Shown one piece after another: positions 14,574 to 22,459 of a stretch of DNA of 28,758 nt. The stretch's first letter is position 1; each line of letters starts with the position of its first letter. The notes under the pieces were generated by a model, which was not told the DNA's origin, made no database searches, and saw only the letters and a program-made list of their open reading frames with translations. The translations under genes were made by a program, and so were the position numbers. Location of the stretch: assembly GCA_002453275.1 (NCBI GenBank), contig DKGN01000198.1, positions 1 to 28,758 of the forward strand, in the 5' to 3' direction. The stretch is from Caryophanales bacterium UBA6769 (GTDB lineage: Bacteria > Bacillota > Bacilli > Bacillales > UBA6769).

Positions 14574-15434
14574 CTATACTAGCTTCCTAACTAATTCTGG
14601 TAGCCAAGCATGCAAGTTGGAAAATAAGAAACCAGCTGTTTGTGCTTTTTCAGTTGACATTATTTTTGAGCCTTCATAGCCGTAAGGTGATGTTGGGGCT
14701 CCTTGTTTGAGCTTGGCTTTTTTGTGAACAGTATTTTCAATGACTGAAATTAATTCAATAATTGATATCTCTCCATTCGCACAAGCATTAACCGGACCTT
14801 CAATATTTGCTTCAGCAAGCCAAGCAAGAAAAGTTGCTGCTTCTTCAGCAGAGATGTAGGACATCGTTGAAGCTTTATTTCGTATAGAAAAGGGTTTACT
14901 TTGTTTTATTTTTTCAATATGAAACAATAGCCGTTCTGTATAATCTTCTTCACCCATCACAATTGGAAACCGGACGGCGGTGACCGGAAACGGCGTTTTT
15001 TGAAAAAAGTAAGCTTCCGCTACTCGCTTTCCTTCTCCATAAGAAAAATCTCCCTGTCCTCCTTCTTTGAATGGGTAATGATAAGGATCAAAATCCATCT
15101 CGAAAAACGGTTCCTCCTGAAATGCATCATAAACAGCCATTGAAGACGTAAAAATATACTTCTCTACCTTGTCAGCAAAAACTTCACTTGCAATTTTCGC
15201 ATGATCGGAAGCATAGCAAATTTGATCATAAATGACATCCCATGTCTTATTTCCACACCCTTCCCGAAGGGAGTCCTCATTAAAACGATCAACTACGATT
15301 CGATTCACACGCTCTCCAAAAGGGTCCGCTGTCCTTCCTCTCGTCGCGAGTGTAACGGAGTAACCTTTATCTAAAAGCTCTTGCACAAGCATTTTCCCAA
15401 AAAATTGCGTTCCACCAAGTACAAGTATATCCAT
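14574..15434 (-). CDS. NAD-dependent epimerase/dehydratase family protein
   Basis: The 286-residue protein is an extended short-chain dehydrogenase. The Rossmann motif GGTQFFG is at residues 7-13, the catalytic serine region is S97-S98 (FTSSMAVYD), and the Tyr-Lys pair is Y132xxxK136 (YGEGK). Such proteins act on nucleotide sugars or other carbonyl compounds in the cytoplasm; the substrate cannot be told. AAGGAGG lies nine bases before the ATG. It stands alone between convergent and divergent neighbours. Confidence 0.85.
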   Translation of the reverse strand: MDILVLGGTQFFGKMLVQELLDKGYSVTLATRGRTADPFGERVNRIVVDRFNEDSLREGCGNKTWDVIYDQICYASDHAKIASEVFADKVEKYIFTSSMAVYDAFQEEPFFEMDFDPYHYPFKEGGQGDFSYGEGKRVAEAYFFQKTPFPVTAVRFPIVMGEEDYTERLLFHIEKIKQSKPFSIRNKASTMSYISAEEAATFLAWLAEANIEGPVNACANGEISIIELISVIENTVHKKAKLKQGAPTSPYGYEGSKIMSTEKAQTAGFLFSNLHAWLPELVRKLV

Positions 15435-15612
15435 TCGTCAGTTCCTCCTTTTTCTTACTTCCATATTATATTCGAATGAGGTTAATCACAACTTTCATCA
15501 ATGTTTTCAGAGGTAAATCCGGGTTATTTTTTAAAAGTCGGGACAACTGCCTTTACACAGCACGAATGACTTACATATCGTGTTATTGAAAGCCAAAAAG
15601 GGAGGTGGAATT

Positions 15613-15714
15613 ATGAGTGGAGTTGCTGGAGGATACGGATCAGGCGCAGGCTTTGCGTTAATCGTCGTATTGTTCATTTTATTAATCATTGTAGGTGCAG
15701 CTTACGTTTGGTAA
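15613..15714 (+). CDS. YjcZ-family tiny membrane protein 1
   Basis: The 33-residue product is a Gly/Ser-rich head followed by the hallmark helix FALIVVLFILLIIVGAAYVW. This defines the YjcZ/SscA group of tiny sporulation-associated membrane proteins in Bacillaceae. GGGAGGTGG precedes the ATG. It is the first of three tandem copies. Expression in the sporulating mother cell or forespore is inferred from the family; I could not place a sigma-G/K promoter with confidence. Confidence 0.88.
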   Translation: MSGVAGGYGSGAGFALIVVLFILLIIVGAAYVW

Positions 15715-15770
15715 TCCCTTTTTGATAGACCTCACTTGAGACTCATTTTAGCCCGAAAGGAGAGATTTTG

Positions 15771-15935
15771 ATGGGCTTTGGTTATGGTGGCTATGGTGGC
15801 TGTGGATACCCTAATTATGGAGCTGGAGATGCATGTGGATCTGTTGGCGGAAGAGGATGGGGCGGCAACAGCTTCGTATTAATTGTCGTGCTGTTTATTT
15901 TGCTCATCATCGTTGGGGCCGCTTACGTGAAGTAA
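15771..15935 (+). CDS. YjcZ-family tiny membrane protein 2, long Gly/Tyr head
   Basis: The 54-residue product shares the helix FVLIVVLFILLIIVGAAYVK with its neighbours but has a 33-residue head of Gly, Tyr and two Cys (GFGYGGYGGCGYPNYG), like spore-layer proteins. AAAGGAGAG precedes the ATG by a good distance. The two cysteines could cross-link, which the other copies lack in their heads (inference). Confidence 0.87.
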   Translation: MGFGYGGYGGCGYPNYGAGDACGSVGGRGWGGNSFVLIVVLFILLIIVGAAYVK

Positions 15936-15999
15936 GCAGCCTCTTCCCACAGAGGTACCCGACTATCGAAATACCTTTTTTAAAAAAGGAGGCTTCACA

Positions 16000-16092
16000 A
16001 TGGGTGCAGTTGGTAATTACGGATCAGGATTCACGTTAATCGTTGTGCTGTTTATATTACTCATTATCGTCGGTGCAGCGTACGTTTGTTAG
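16000..16092 (+). CDS. YjcZ-family tiny membrane protein 3
   Basis: The 30-residue product consists of a short Gly-rich head and the helix FTLIVVLFILLIIVGAAYVC, ending in cysteine. AAAGGAGG lies 7-8 bases before the ATG. It is the last of the tandem set and is followed by a terminator, so the three copies may share a transcript. Confidence 0.87.
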   Translation: MGAVGNYGSGFTLIVVLFILLIIVGAAYVC

Positions 16093-16098
16093 TCAATT

Positions 16099-16125
16099 AT
16101 CCCGCCCGAAGTTGGCGGGATTTTC
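16099..16125 (+). terminator. terminator after the YjcZ cluster
   Basis: An 8-bp stem, ATCCCGCC / GGCGGGAT, with a 7-base loop, followed by TTTTCC. Confidence 0.8.
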
Positions 16126-16281
16126 CTTTGGCAATTTCTAGATTGCTTATATTCAAGTACGGTCTAACCTCTTGTTCGAGACAACCCCACCTTAAAGTAA
16201 GCGCTATCATTATGAATCAAAAAAATTTAGCTTTTAGCTTATTCAATCAATTTACGTATGCTGTAGTACGTCACTTAGGGG

Positions 16282-16461
16282 TTACTCCACTATCGAATAT
16301 TCTTCGTGACGTAATACTTCGCGTTCAAACTCACGCTTTAAAGAATCAAATTCAGGCATAATCGTCAAATCAGCGACTACCGTATTTTGCAGAACAGCAA
16401 CAACCCTTCCGCGCATGCCATCATTAAACGTTATAATATTCCCTACTTTTGCTACTGTCAT
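16282..16461 (-). CDS. ykvS: YkvS/DUF2187 family small protein
   Basis: The 59-residue protein begins AKVGNIITFNDGMRGRVVAVLQNTVVADLTIM, the same pattern as B. subtilis YkvS (KVGNIIEF.nGl.GvV..v..nsVivDvTIM). It is a small KOW/SH3-like barrel of unknown role. AAGGGGTGG precedes the ATG. The gene was found by reading the minus strand of an otherwise empty gap. It stands alone between the YjcZ terminator and the ABC transporter terminator. Confidence 0.82.
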   Translation of the reverse strand: MTVAKVGNIITFNDGMRGRVVAVLQNTVVADLTIMPEFDSLKREFEREVLRHEEYSIVE

Positions 16462-16533
16462 AATCCCACCCCTTACTCAATTATTGATATCATCTTCCTT
16501 CTATTTTAACATCGACTGTCAAGTTAACTATAG

Positions 16534-16590
16534 TAAAAAAGCATCCTCCGCTTCACCAACCTTGCTCATCGGTGGTCCGTTAGATGCTTT
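16534..16590 (-). terminator. terminator after the ABC importer operon
   Basis: On the minus strand an outer stem AAAGCATC / GATGCTTT encloses a second short stem (ACC / GGT) and is followed by TTTTTT. It lies just past the binding-protein gene. Confidence 0.75.
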
Positions 16591-16597
16591 CTTTTGT

Positions 16598-17602
16598 TTA
16601 CTTATCTTGGATTGCTTTTAGAAATGTTAAATCTATCATTCCTTCAATATCGTTACTCGGCACATAATCTGCTTCAAGGCTAATGTCCGCCATTTCCTGA
16701 ATCACTTGTTCATTCACATTTGTCGTTACTTCTAACTTAGCAAATGCTGCTTGCACTTCTTCTTTATTTAACTCTTTCCCAGTTAAATCTTTAATATGAT
16801 TCATGACGAGCTCCTGCGCTTCTTCAGGATTTGCTTTGATAAAATCAACTGCTTGTTGATGAGCCTGCAAATACGCTGTCACAAGTTCTTTTTTTTCTAA
16901 AAATGTTTCAGATGCAGCAACAACTGTATTCGTTGATTCTTTTCCCCAAGCAAATTCATCCCAGTCAAGTAATAACTTTCCGCCCGCTTGATTTTCGATC
17001 ACGTAGCCCCATGGCTCTTGTGTCGCTGTGGCGTCAACAGAGTTTTGCACAAAAAGTGAGACCGTATCAGCTGGAGCTGCAGCATGAAGTTCAACTGTTC
17101 CACCATTTGATTCTGGTTTTAATCCAACACTTTGAAGTGCCTTTCGGAGCATCACATCTTGCGTACTCCCAATGACTGGTATAGCAACACGCTTCCCATC
17201 TAGATCGGTTAGTTCCTTTACGTCACTTTCCTGATTTGCAACTAGAACCGCCCCACCGTTTACTGCCCCAGAAATAATATGATACTTTGGGTTCTTAACG
17301 TAAAAATTAAGCAATGGACCTGGTCCAACCGTTCCAACATCAATAGCGTTCGTTGCCATTGCTTCCATGAAGAGACCACCATTGTTAACAGTTTTTGTAC
17401 TAATCTTCACATCATCTCCAAACTGATCTTGGAAATAATTATTTTCTAACGCAACAATCGTTGCGATATGAGTTAAGTTTGGAAAATATCCAATGTTGAC
17501 AGCATTTTCACCGGTAACTTCCTGATTATTTGAATTACACGCTCCGAGTAGACCAATCACTAATACTGTCGTTATGATAGAACCAATTATTTTTCTAAAC
17601 AT
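16598..17602 (-). CDS. ABC importer substrate-binding lipoprotein (SsuA/TauA/NMT1 type)
   Basis: The 334-residue protein has a lipoprotein signal with lipobox LLGAC (C22), so it is tethered outside the membrane. The mature part is an NMT1/SsuA-type binding protein: INIGYFPNLTHIATIVALENNYF at the start, AIDVGTVGPGPLLNFYV, and TQEPWGYVIEN. This group binds sulfonates, nitrate, taurine, pyrimidines or aromatic acids; the ligand is not evident. AAGGAGAG precedes the ATG. It is the last gene of the ATPase-permease-binding protein operon. Confidence 0.9.
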   Translation of the reverse strand: MFRKIIGSIITTVLVIGLLGACNSNNQEVTGENAVNIGYFPNLTHIATIVALENNYFQDQFGDDVKISTKTVNNGGLFMEAMATNAIDVGTVGPGPLLNFYVKNPKYHIISGAVNGGAVLVANQESDVKELTDLDGKRVAIPVIGSTQDVMLRKALQSVGLKPESNGGTVELHAAAPADTVSLFVQNSVDATATQEPWGYVIENQAGGKLLLDWDEFAWGKESTNTVVAASETFLEKKELVTAYLQAHQQAVDFIKANPEEAQELVMNHIKDLTGKELNKEEVQAAFAKLEVTTNVNEQVIQEMADISLEADYVPSNDIEGMIDLTFLKAIQDK

Positions 17603-17622
17603 CTTTTTTCTCTCCTTTTACT

Positions 17623-18381
17623 CTATGCTTGTTGTACTCCCCATTTACGTTGAACGTTTTTTTCTAATTTTAAAAAGATAATATTATCCATAATCGTACC
17701 AATGACTGCAATAATAATCATGACCGAAATAACAAGGTCCATTTGTCCAAGTGACCTACCCGTTTCTAATAAATGTCCAAGGCCACCACCAGCCCCTAAC
17801 AACTCCCCTGCCATTAAGGCTCGCCATGAGAATGCCCAGGCAATGCGAAGACCGGAGATTAATTGCGGAACGGACGCTGGTAAAATAACTGTTCTGACAA
17901 AGTGAAGACCTTGAGAGCCAAATGTTTTTGCTACACGCTGATACAGCTGTGGCACATTTTTGAAGCCTGTCGTTGCACTAATTGTCATCGTCCACGTCGC
18001 GCCAATCGTCACGATAAATAAAATGGCCATGTCGTTCAATCCGAACCAAATAATCGCAATCGGAAACCAAACGATGCTCGGAATCGACTGTAACGCTGTA
18101 ACGAGGAAACCTAGTGTATCTTCAATGAGCTTAAAACGCCAAATAAGGTACCCGAGAATCACCCCAAAAATAATCGCGATCGTGAAGCCGATAAATAAAC
18201 GGCTAATGCTTTGAAAAATTGCAATTGTAATTTGTCCATGAATGAGTCCGTTCCATAATGTTTCGAGCACTTGTGTTAAGCGAGGAAACATAAAATCTGG
18301 AAGACTAGATAATCTAGATGTGACTTCCCATATCACCGCTATGATCACGATGAACATGATTCGTCTTAAGGCTGTAGTCAT
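17623..18381 (-). CDS. ABC importer permease (SsuC/TauC type)
   Basis: The 252-residue protein has about six membrane helices and the binding-protein-dependent EAA loop (AKTFGSQGLHFVRTVILPASVPQLISGLRIAW). AAGGAGG fits the ATG used, so the gene overlaps the end of the ATPase gene by 68 bases. A later in-frame ATG at 18357 exists but has a poorer ribosome site. It is followed 20 bases later by the binding-protein gene. Confidence 0.9.
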   Translation of the reverse strand: MTTALRRIMFIVIIAVIWEVTSRLSSLPDFMFPRLTQVLETLWNGLIHGQITIAIFQSISRLFIGFTIAIIFGVILGYLIWRFKLIEDTLGFLVTALQSIPSIVWFPIAIIWFGLNDMAILFIVTIGATWTMTISATTGFKNVPQLYQRVAKTFGSQGLHFVRTVILPASVPQLISGLRIAWAFSWRALMAGELLGAGGGLGHLLETGRSLGQMDLVISVMIIIAVIGTIMDNIIFLKLEKNVQRKWGVQQA

Positions 18382-19150
18382 CTCCCATTTCCTCCTTTAA
18401 TACTTTTTCAATTTCCTCTTGTAAAATCGAAAGAACACGTTGCTCAACGTTAAGAGTTACACTGTCTGGCATACCGTCTTTCATTGTTGGAACTGGAATA
18501 GTCGCTTTGATTTTTCCAGGTCTTGTTGCGAATACAACAATTTTTTCAGAAAGCAACACTGCTTCACGAATGTTATGAGTCACGAAAAAGATCGTTACTT
18601 TTGTTTTCCGCCAAATATCAAGTAACTCTTGATGCAAAACCATTCTCGTTTGTTCATCAAGTGCGGAAAATGGTTCATCCATTAAAAGAATATCTGGTTC
18701 CATGACAAGAGCTCTTGCGATTGAAACCCGTTGTTTCATGCCACCGGACAATTGGTGTGGATATGCATCAACATATTGACTCAGGTGTACCATTTTTAAA
18801 ATTTTTCGTGCCTTTTCATTTGCTTCTTCTTTTGACATCTTTTTTAGTTGAAGTCCGTACGTCACATTTTCAAGCACGGTGAGCCATGGGAATAAGCCCG
18901 ACTCTTGAAAGACGACAACTCGCTCAGGACCTGGCTTGTTTACCTTCTTATCGGCTACTTTTATTTCTCCGATATCCGTCTTCTCAAGTCCTGCAATTAA
19001 ATAAAGTAACGTTGATTTTCCACAACCAGACGGACCGACGATTGAAACGAAGCTACCTTTTTCAACTTGTAAATTTATATTATCTAATACTTTTACATCC
19101 TGACCATCATGCACAAAACTCTTTTCAACCCCATCAATCGTAAGATACAT
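18314..19150 (-). CDS. ABC importer ATPase (SsuB/TauB type)
   Basis: The 278-residue ATP-binding subunit has Walker A GPSGCGKST (39-47), the Q-loop FQESGLFPWLTVLENV, signature LSGGMKQR, Walker B ILLMDEP and the switch histidine in VTHNIREAV. This is the pattern of the sulfonate/nitrate/taurine subclass. A ribosome site GGGGTGAAG favours the ATG used over a GTG five codons earlier. The last 20 or so residues, including a His/Asp-rich stretch, extend past the usual end into the permease gene. Confidence 0.92.
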   Translation of the reverse strand: MYLTIDGVEKSFVHDGQDVKVLDNINLQVEKGSFVSIVGPSGCGKSTLLYLIAGLEKTDIGEIKVADKKVNKPGPERVVVFQESGLFPWLTVLENVTYGLQLKKMSKEEANEKARKILKMVHLSQYVDAYPHQLSGGMKQRVSIARALVMEPDILLMDEPFSALDEQTRMVLHQELLDIWRKTKVTIFFVTHNIREAVLLSEKIVVFATRPGKIKATIPVPTMKDGMPDSVTLNVEQRVLSILQEEIEKVLKEEMGDDYSLKTNHVHRDHSGDMGSHI

Positions 19151-19201
19151 CTCTTCACCCCACACTAATCCCTAGTAATCCAATTGTATTTATTATTTCA
19201 C

Positions 19202-19230
19202 ATTATGATTAATCCTATTGATTTTGTCAA
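19202..19230 (-). promoter_or_regulatory. sigma-A promoter of the ABC importer operon
   Basis: On the minus strand: perfect TTGACA, a 17-base spacer and CATAAT, about 50 bases before the ATPase start. Confidence 0.7.
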
Positions 19231-19240
19231 CATTAAGCTA

Positions 19241-19288
19241 TAAAAAAAAGCAACTTCGAAATTTTGTATTCGAAGCCACTTATGTTTC
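19241..19288 (-). terminator. terminator after the acyl-CoA ligase / SDR remnant
   Basis: On the minus strand a stem of about 13 bp, including three G-U pairs around the core CTTCGAA / TTCGAAG, is followed by eight T. It would end the TetR-crotonase-ligase transcript. Confidence 0.78.
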
Positions 19289-19299
19289 CTTACCCTTAA

Positions 19300-19425
19300 C
19301 TACATCGCGAAACTACCTGTCACCTCAATGACCAATCCCGTAATATAATCAGATAAATTGGATGCAAGAAAAAAGATTGAACACCACAGAAAAACTTTCG
19401 ATTCAGTCCCTTGTCTCTTGAAGCC
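19300..19425 (-). pseudogene. C-terminal remnant of a short-chain dehydrogenase (FabG-like)
   Basis: Read on the minus strand, this short frame ends FFLASN-LSD-YITG-LVIEVTGSFAM and a stop. It matches the end of FabG-type 3-oxoacyl/3-hydroxyacyl dehydrogenases (KR-G-T...FLAS-n4-YITG-V-x-V-x-G-G). The spacing from FLAS to YITG is exactly that of the family, while the upstream GFKRQGT part is two residues off. No start codon or Rossmann domain is present, and the frame runs into the 3' end of the acyl-CoA ligase gene. It is what is left of a dehydrogenase once downstream of the ligase. Confidence 0.7.
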
Positions 19426-19451
19426 GTTCTCATTATCAACGTTACTAATTT

Positions 19452-21005
19452 TTAGTTTTGACGTTCTTTACTTTTCCAGTACTTTTCCCGCAATACTCGA
19501 CGAACGACCTTTCCTACTGTACTTTTCGGAAGCTCATCTATAAATTCAACTGACGTTGGTTTTTTATAAGATGCTAATCTCTCTTGACAAAATTGAATGA
19601 TCTCTTCTTCACTAGGTTTTTGGTTTTCATTCAAAACGACAACAGCCTTTACCGCTTCAACCCATTTTTCATCAGGTACTCCGATGACCGCTGCTTCTTT
19701 CACCGCTGGGTGCTCGTATAGCACCTCCTCCACTTCTCGTGGGTAAACATTGAATCCACCAGAAATAATCATGTCGGACTTTCGGTCAACTAAAAATAAA
19801 TAACCTTGTTCATCTATATAGCCCATATCCCTTGTGTGTATCCAACCGTCTATGATTGTTTCATTTGTAAGCTCAGGTGCTTTCCAATAGCCAATCATCA
19901 TTTGTGTTGATTGGACAACGATTTCACCAATTTCTCCCGGAGACACTTCTTGGGCGTTTTCATCAACAATTTTGATTGAAGCCGTAGGCACTGGTCTTCC
20001 ACAAGACAATAGTCTATTTTCTGCTTCTAGTCCTTCACCAAGATGTTCCTCTTTATTTAGAATTGATAAAATAAGTGGTGCTTCCGTTTGACCGTAGTAT
20101 TGCACAAATTTTGGACCCCATAACTTCAATCCTCTTTTCAAAGCCTCCCGCGGCATTTGTGACGCACCATAAATAATGCTCCTTACCGACTCAAATGAAT
20201 ATTTTTCAACATCCGGTTGAGATAAAAGCATGACAATCATTGTTGGGACTAGATTTAATGTTGTAGGTTTTTCATTATGAATCACTTCAAGATACTGTTT
20301 TGGTTCAAAGCCAGACAAGATAGAATTCGCTGCCCCTCTCACCCAATGGGGAAGAACTAATGTACCTGAAGCATGTGTCAACGGAGCGGCATGAAGCATG
20401 ACATCCCCTTCTTGAATATCTAACGAAGTTAAAATGTTGTTACAAATAGACGCCCACACTCCGTGAGTATGAACTGCTGCCTTCAAGGTTCCTGTTGTTC
20501 CAGATGTATACTGGATCGTTGCCAAATCACTGTCATCCACTTTGATGTTCGGCTCATCGTCAGTTACACCTTGGACAAGCTCTGTCATGCTTAGCATCCA
20601 TGATTGCTCTTGGGTTCCATTCATTTGGCAAAAATAATGTAGATCATCACAGGTTTCCTTTAACTGAGAAGCTCGTTGACTAAATTCCCCCGTAAATAAA
20701 AGCGCTTTTGCCTCAGTTTCTCGAATCATATGCCGATGTTCATTTTCTGACAGTCTTGTGTTTAATGGAACTCTAACAAGTCCTGTAAGTAAAAGGGCAA
20801 AATCAATTTCCACACTTTGCAAAGAATTTGCAAGCAAAAATGCTACACGATCGCCTTTTTTTAGGTCTAATTTTAACAACGCGTTAGCTAGACGATTACT
20901 ATTACGATAAACTTGATTGAATGTTAACTTTTCTCCTTCATAAATAACGCCTGTATGGTTCGGATAATACATTGCTCCCCGTTTAATTAATTCAATAGCA
21001 TTCAT
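19452..21005 (-). CDS. AMP-forming acyl-CoA ligase, copy 1
   Basis: The 517-residue adenylate-forming enzyme has the P-loop YTSGTTGTLKA near residue 175, the A5 motif YYGQTEAP, the hinge region DRKSDMIISGGFNVYPREVEE, and the catalytic lysine in PKSTVGKVVRR near the end. It activates a carboxylic acid with ATP and CoA in the cytoplasm. AAGGAGGAG is spaced correctly for the ATG used; a TTG two codons earlier is less likely. Only three bases separate it from the crotonase gene, so translation is coupled. Substrate could be a medium/long-chain or branched acid. Confidence 0.92.
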   Translation of the reverse strand: MNAIELIKRGAMYYPNHTGVIYEGEKLTFNQVYRNSNRLANALLKLDLKKGDRVAFLLANSLQSVEIDFALLLTGLVRVPLNTRLSENEHRHMIRETEAKALLFTGEFSQRASQLKETCDDLHYFCQMNGTQEQSWMLSMTELVQGVTDDEPNIKVDDSDLATIQYTSGTTGTLKAAVHTHGVWASICNNILTSLDIQEGDVMLHAAPLTHASGTLVLPHWVRGAANSILSGFEPKQYLEVIHNEKPTTLNLVPTMIVMLLSQPDVEKYSFESVRSIIYGASQMPREALKRGLKLWGPKFVQYYGQTEAPLILSILNKEEHLGEGLEAENRLLSCGRPVPTASIKIVDENAQEVSPGEIGEIVVQSTQMMIGYWKAPELTNETIIDGWIHTRDMGYIDEQGYLFLVDRKSDMIISGGFNVYPREVEEVLYEHPAVKEAAVIGVPDEKWVEAVKAVVVLNENQKPSEEEIIQFCQERLASYKKPTSVEFIDELPKSTVGKVVRRVLREKYWKSKERQN

Positions 21006-21007
21006 TT

Positions 21008-21796
21008 TCAATTCTCCTCCTTATTTTCAAAAAATTCTCCATGTCTCCCTTGACCTTTTGAAAAACGAGTCGCTCCTTCGTGGGTTTCACCACTATTCAC
21101 AACGTTCATACCTAACAAAAATTCAAGTTGCATACCTTTCTCGAAGTCTTGCTCAAAGCCCTTATACACTGCTTCACGGTCACTTCTCATACAAAATTGA
21201 GGAAATTCAGCAATCTCTGAAGCAAGTTTCTCTGCTTCTTCCCTCGCTGTTCCTGTTTCAACGATGCGATTCGCAAGACCAATGGCTAATGCTTCCTCTG
21301 CATCAACTGGACGACCCGTCAAAATTAAATCGAGTGCGCGACTCATGCCAATTAAACGAGGAAGACGTTGCGTTCCACCATCGATAAGAGGAACACCGAA
21401 ACGTCGACAGAAAACCCCGAACATTGCATCATTCTCCATTACACGAAGATCGCACCAAATTGCTAGTTCTAATCCTCCTGCTACGGCGTAACCTGACACT
21501 GCCGCAATAACCGGCTTAGTTAAATGCATCCGGGATGGTCCCATTGGACCATCTTTTGACATGTCCATATTTAGCTCGTTTCCATTATTTTTAGAGAGCG
21601 CTTTCAAATCTGCGCCAGCACAAAAGTTTCCTCCCTCTCCGTACAAAACTGCTACATGCAAGTTTTCATCCTTTTCAAATTCCCGAAAGGCTTCAGCAAG
21701 TTTCTGAGCGGTCTCGCGATCAACAGCATTTCTAGCCTCTGGACGATTGATAATAATCGTACAGATTTTCCCTTTTTTTTCTACACGAATTTTCAT
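21008..21796 (-). CDS. crotonase-fold protein lacking the standard hydratase glutamates
   Basis: The 262-residue protein has the crotonase fold: INRPEARNAVDRE, the oxyanion segment FCAGADLKAL and GYAVAGGLELAIWCDLRV. Aligned to rat enoyl-CoA hydratase through FG...GGTQRL, the two catalytic glutamates are replaced by Asn and Cys, and the loop reads FCRRFGVPLIDGGTQRL with an Asp before GG. Similar proteins are common in actinobacteria, annotated as enoyl-CoA hydratases but of uncertain reaction. It lies between the TetR and CoA ligase genes, so it acts on an acyl-CoA. GGAGG precedes the ATG. Hydratase, isomerase or hydrolase activity are all possible. Confidence 0.88.
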   Translation of the reverse strand: MKIRVEKKGKICTIIINRPEARNAVDRETAQKLAEAFREFEKDENLHVAVLYGEGGNFCAGADLKALSKNNGNELNMDMSKDGPMGPSRMHLTKPVIAAVSGYAVAGGLELAIWCDLRVMENDAMFGVFCRRFGVPLIDGGTQRLPRLIGMSRALDLILTGRPVDAEEALAIGLANRIVETGTAREEAEKLASEIAEFPQFCMRSDREAVYKGFEQDFEKGMQLEFLLGMNVVNSGETHEGATRFSKGQGRHGEFFENKEEN

Positions 21797-21810
21797 CCCA
21801 CTTAACCTCC

Positions 21811-22395
21811 TTATTCTAAGTTGATATAATTCCCGATTAATTCTTTTAAACTATGTTCCATTTCGTCAATATCATAAAGTTCATCATCCATTGTCCACAT
21901 AATTCCAAGACCTAACCCCATGGCATACATTAAAACAGGAATGTTTTTTAATCGTTTATCAGTTTCAGAGTTCGTAAACAAATATTCTTCTGTATACGTT
22001 TTTAAGTTTTTAAAAAACTTTACAACGATTTTACGAATTTCCGGATGATGTGTTGCTTCACCTAGATAGTTGAGTAGTATAGGGTAAAAATCAGTGTTTT
22101 CTTTTGGAACTCGATTAATATTTTCTAAATGTCTCGTTAATTTCTCGGAAGGTGTCTTTAGGGGTTCCACTGTCTCCATCACTTGCTCATGAGATTTTCG
22201 AAACGATTCCTTTAGAACTTGTAAAAGTACATCTTCTTTATTTTTAAAATAGTGATAAATAATCCCTGTACTCACTTCTGCTTCTTCTGCAATATCTTTC
22301 ATTGACATCTTTGATATGCCTTTCTCAACGATGCATGTTTTAGCTGCTTGAATGACTTGGTCTTTACGGATTTTTTCCATTGCTAATTTCGGCAA
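21811..22395 (-). CDS. TetR-family regulator of the acyl-CoA operon
   Basis: The 194-residue protein has the TetR helix-turn-helix (about 28-50; MSMKDIAEEAEVSTGIIYHYFKNKEDV) and a helical ligand-binding domain. It starts at TTG eight bases after GGAG; an ATG five codons later is the alternative. It is the first gene of the operon, and two operator-like repeats cover its transcription start, so it probably represses itself, the crotonase and the ligase until an acyl-CoA or acid binds. The ligand is inferred from the genes it precedes. Confidence 0.88.
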   Translation of the reverse strand: MPKLAMEKIRKDQVIQAAKTCIVEKGISKMSMKDIAEEAEVSTGIIYHYFKNKEDVLLQVLKESFRKSHEQVMETVEPLKTPSEKLTRHLENINRVPKENTDFYPILLNYLGEATHHPEIRKIVVKFFKNLKTYTEEYLFTNSETDKRLKNIPVLMYAMGLGLGIMWTMDDELYDIDEMEHSLKELIGNYINLE

Positions 22396-22421
22396 CTTTT
22401 TATCTCCTTATTACAATTTAA

Positions 22422-22455
22422 AATGAATGTTCAATATATATAATGACCGTTCAAT
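22422..22455. promoter_or_regulatory. tandem TetR operators
   Basis: Two copies of AATGAnnGTTCAAT, 20 bases apart, hold the inverted repeats TGAATGTTCA (22424-22433) and TGACCGTTCA (22444-22453). They lie across the predicted transcription start, so bound repressor would block the promoter. Confidence 0.6.
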
Positions 22456-22459
22456 ATAA

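Noticed and set aside
16086..16361. A 91-residue plus-strand frame after the YjcZ cluster.
   Set aside because: It overlaps the YjcZ terminator and is antisense to the YkvS homologue, with no start signal.
19358..19543. A 61-residue plus-strand frame at the end of the acyl-CoA ligase gene.
   Set aside because: The minus strand carries the ligase end and the SDR remnant here; the plus frame has no ribosome site or motif.
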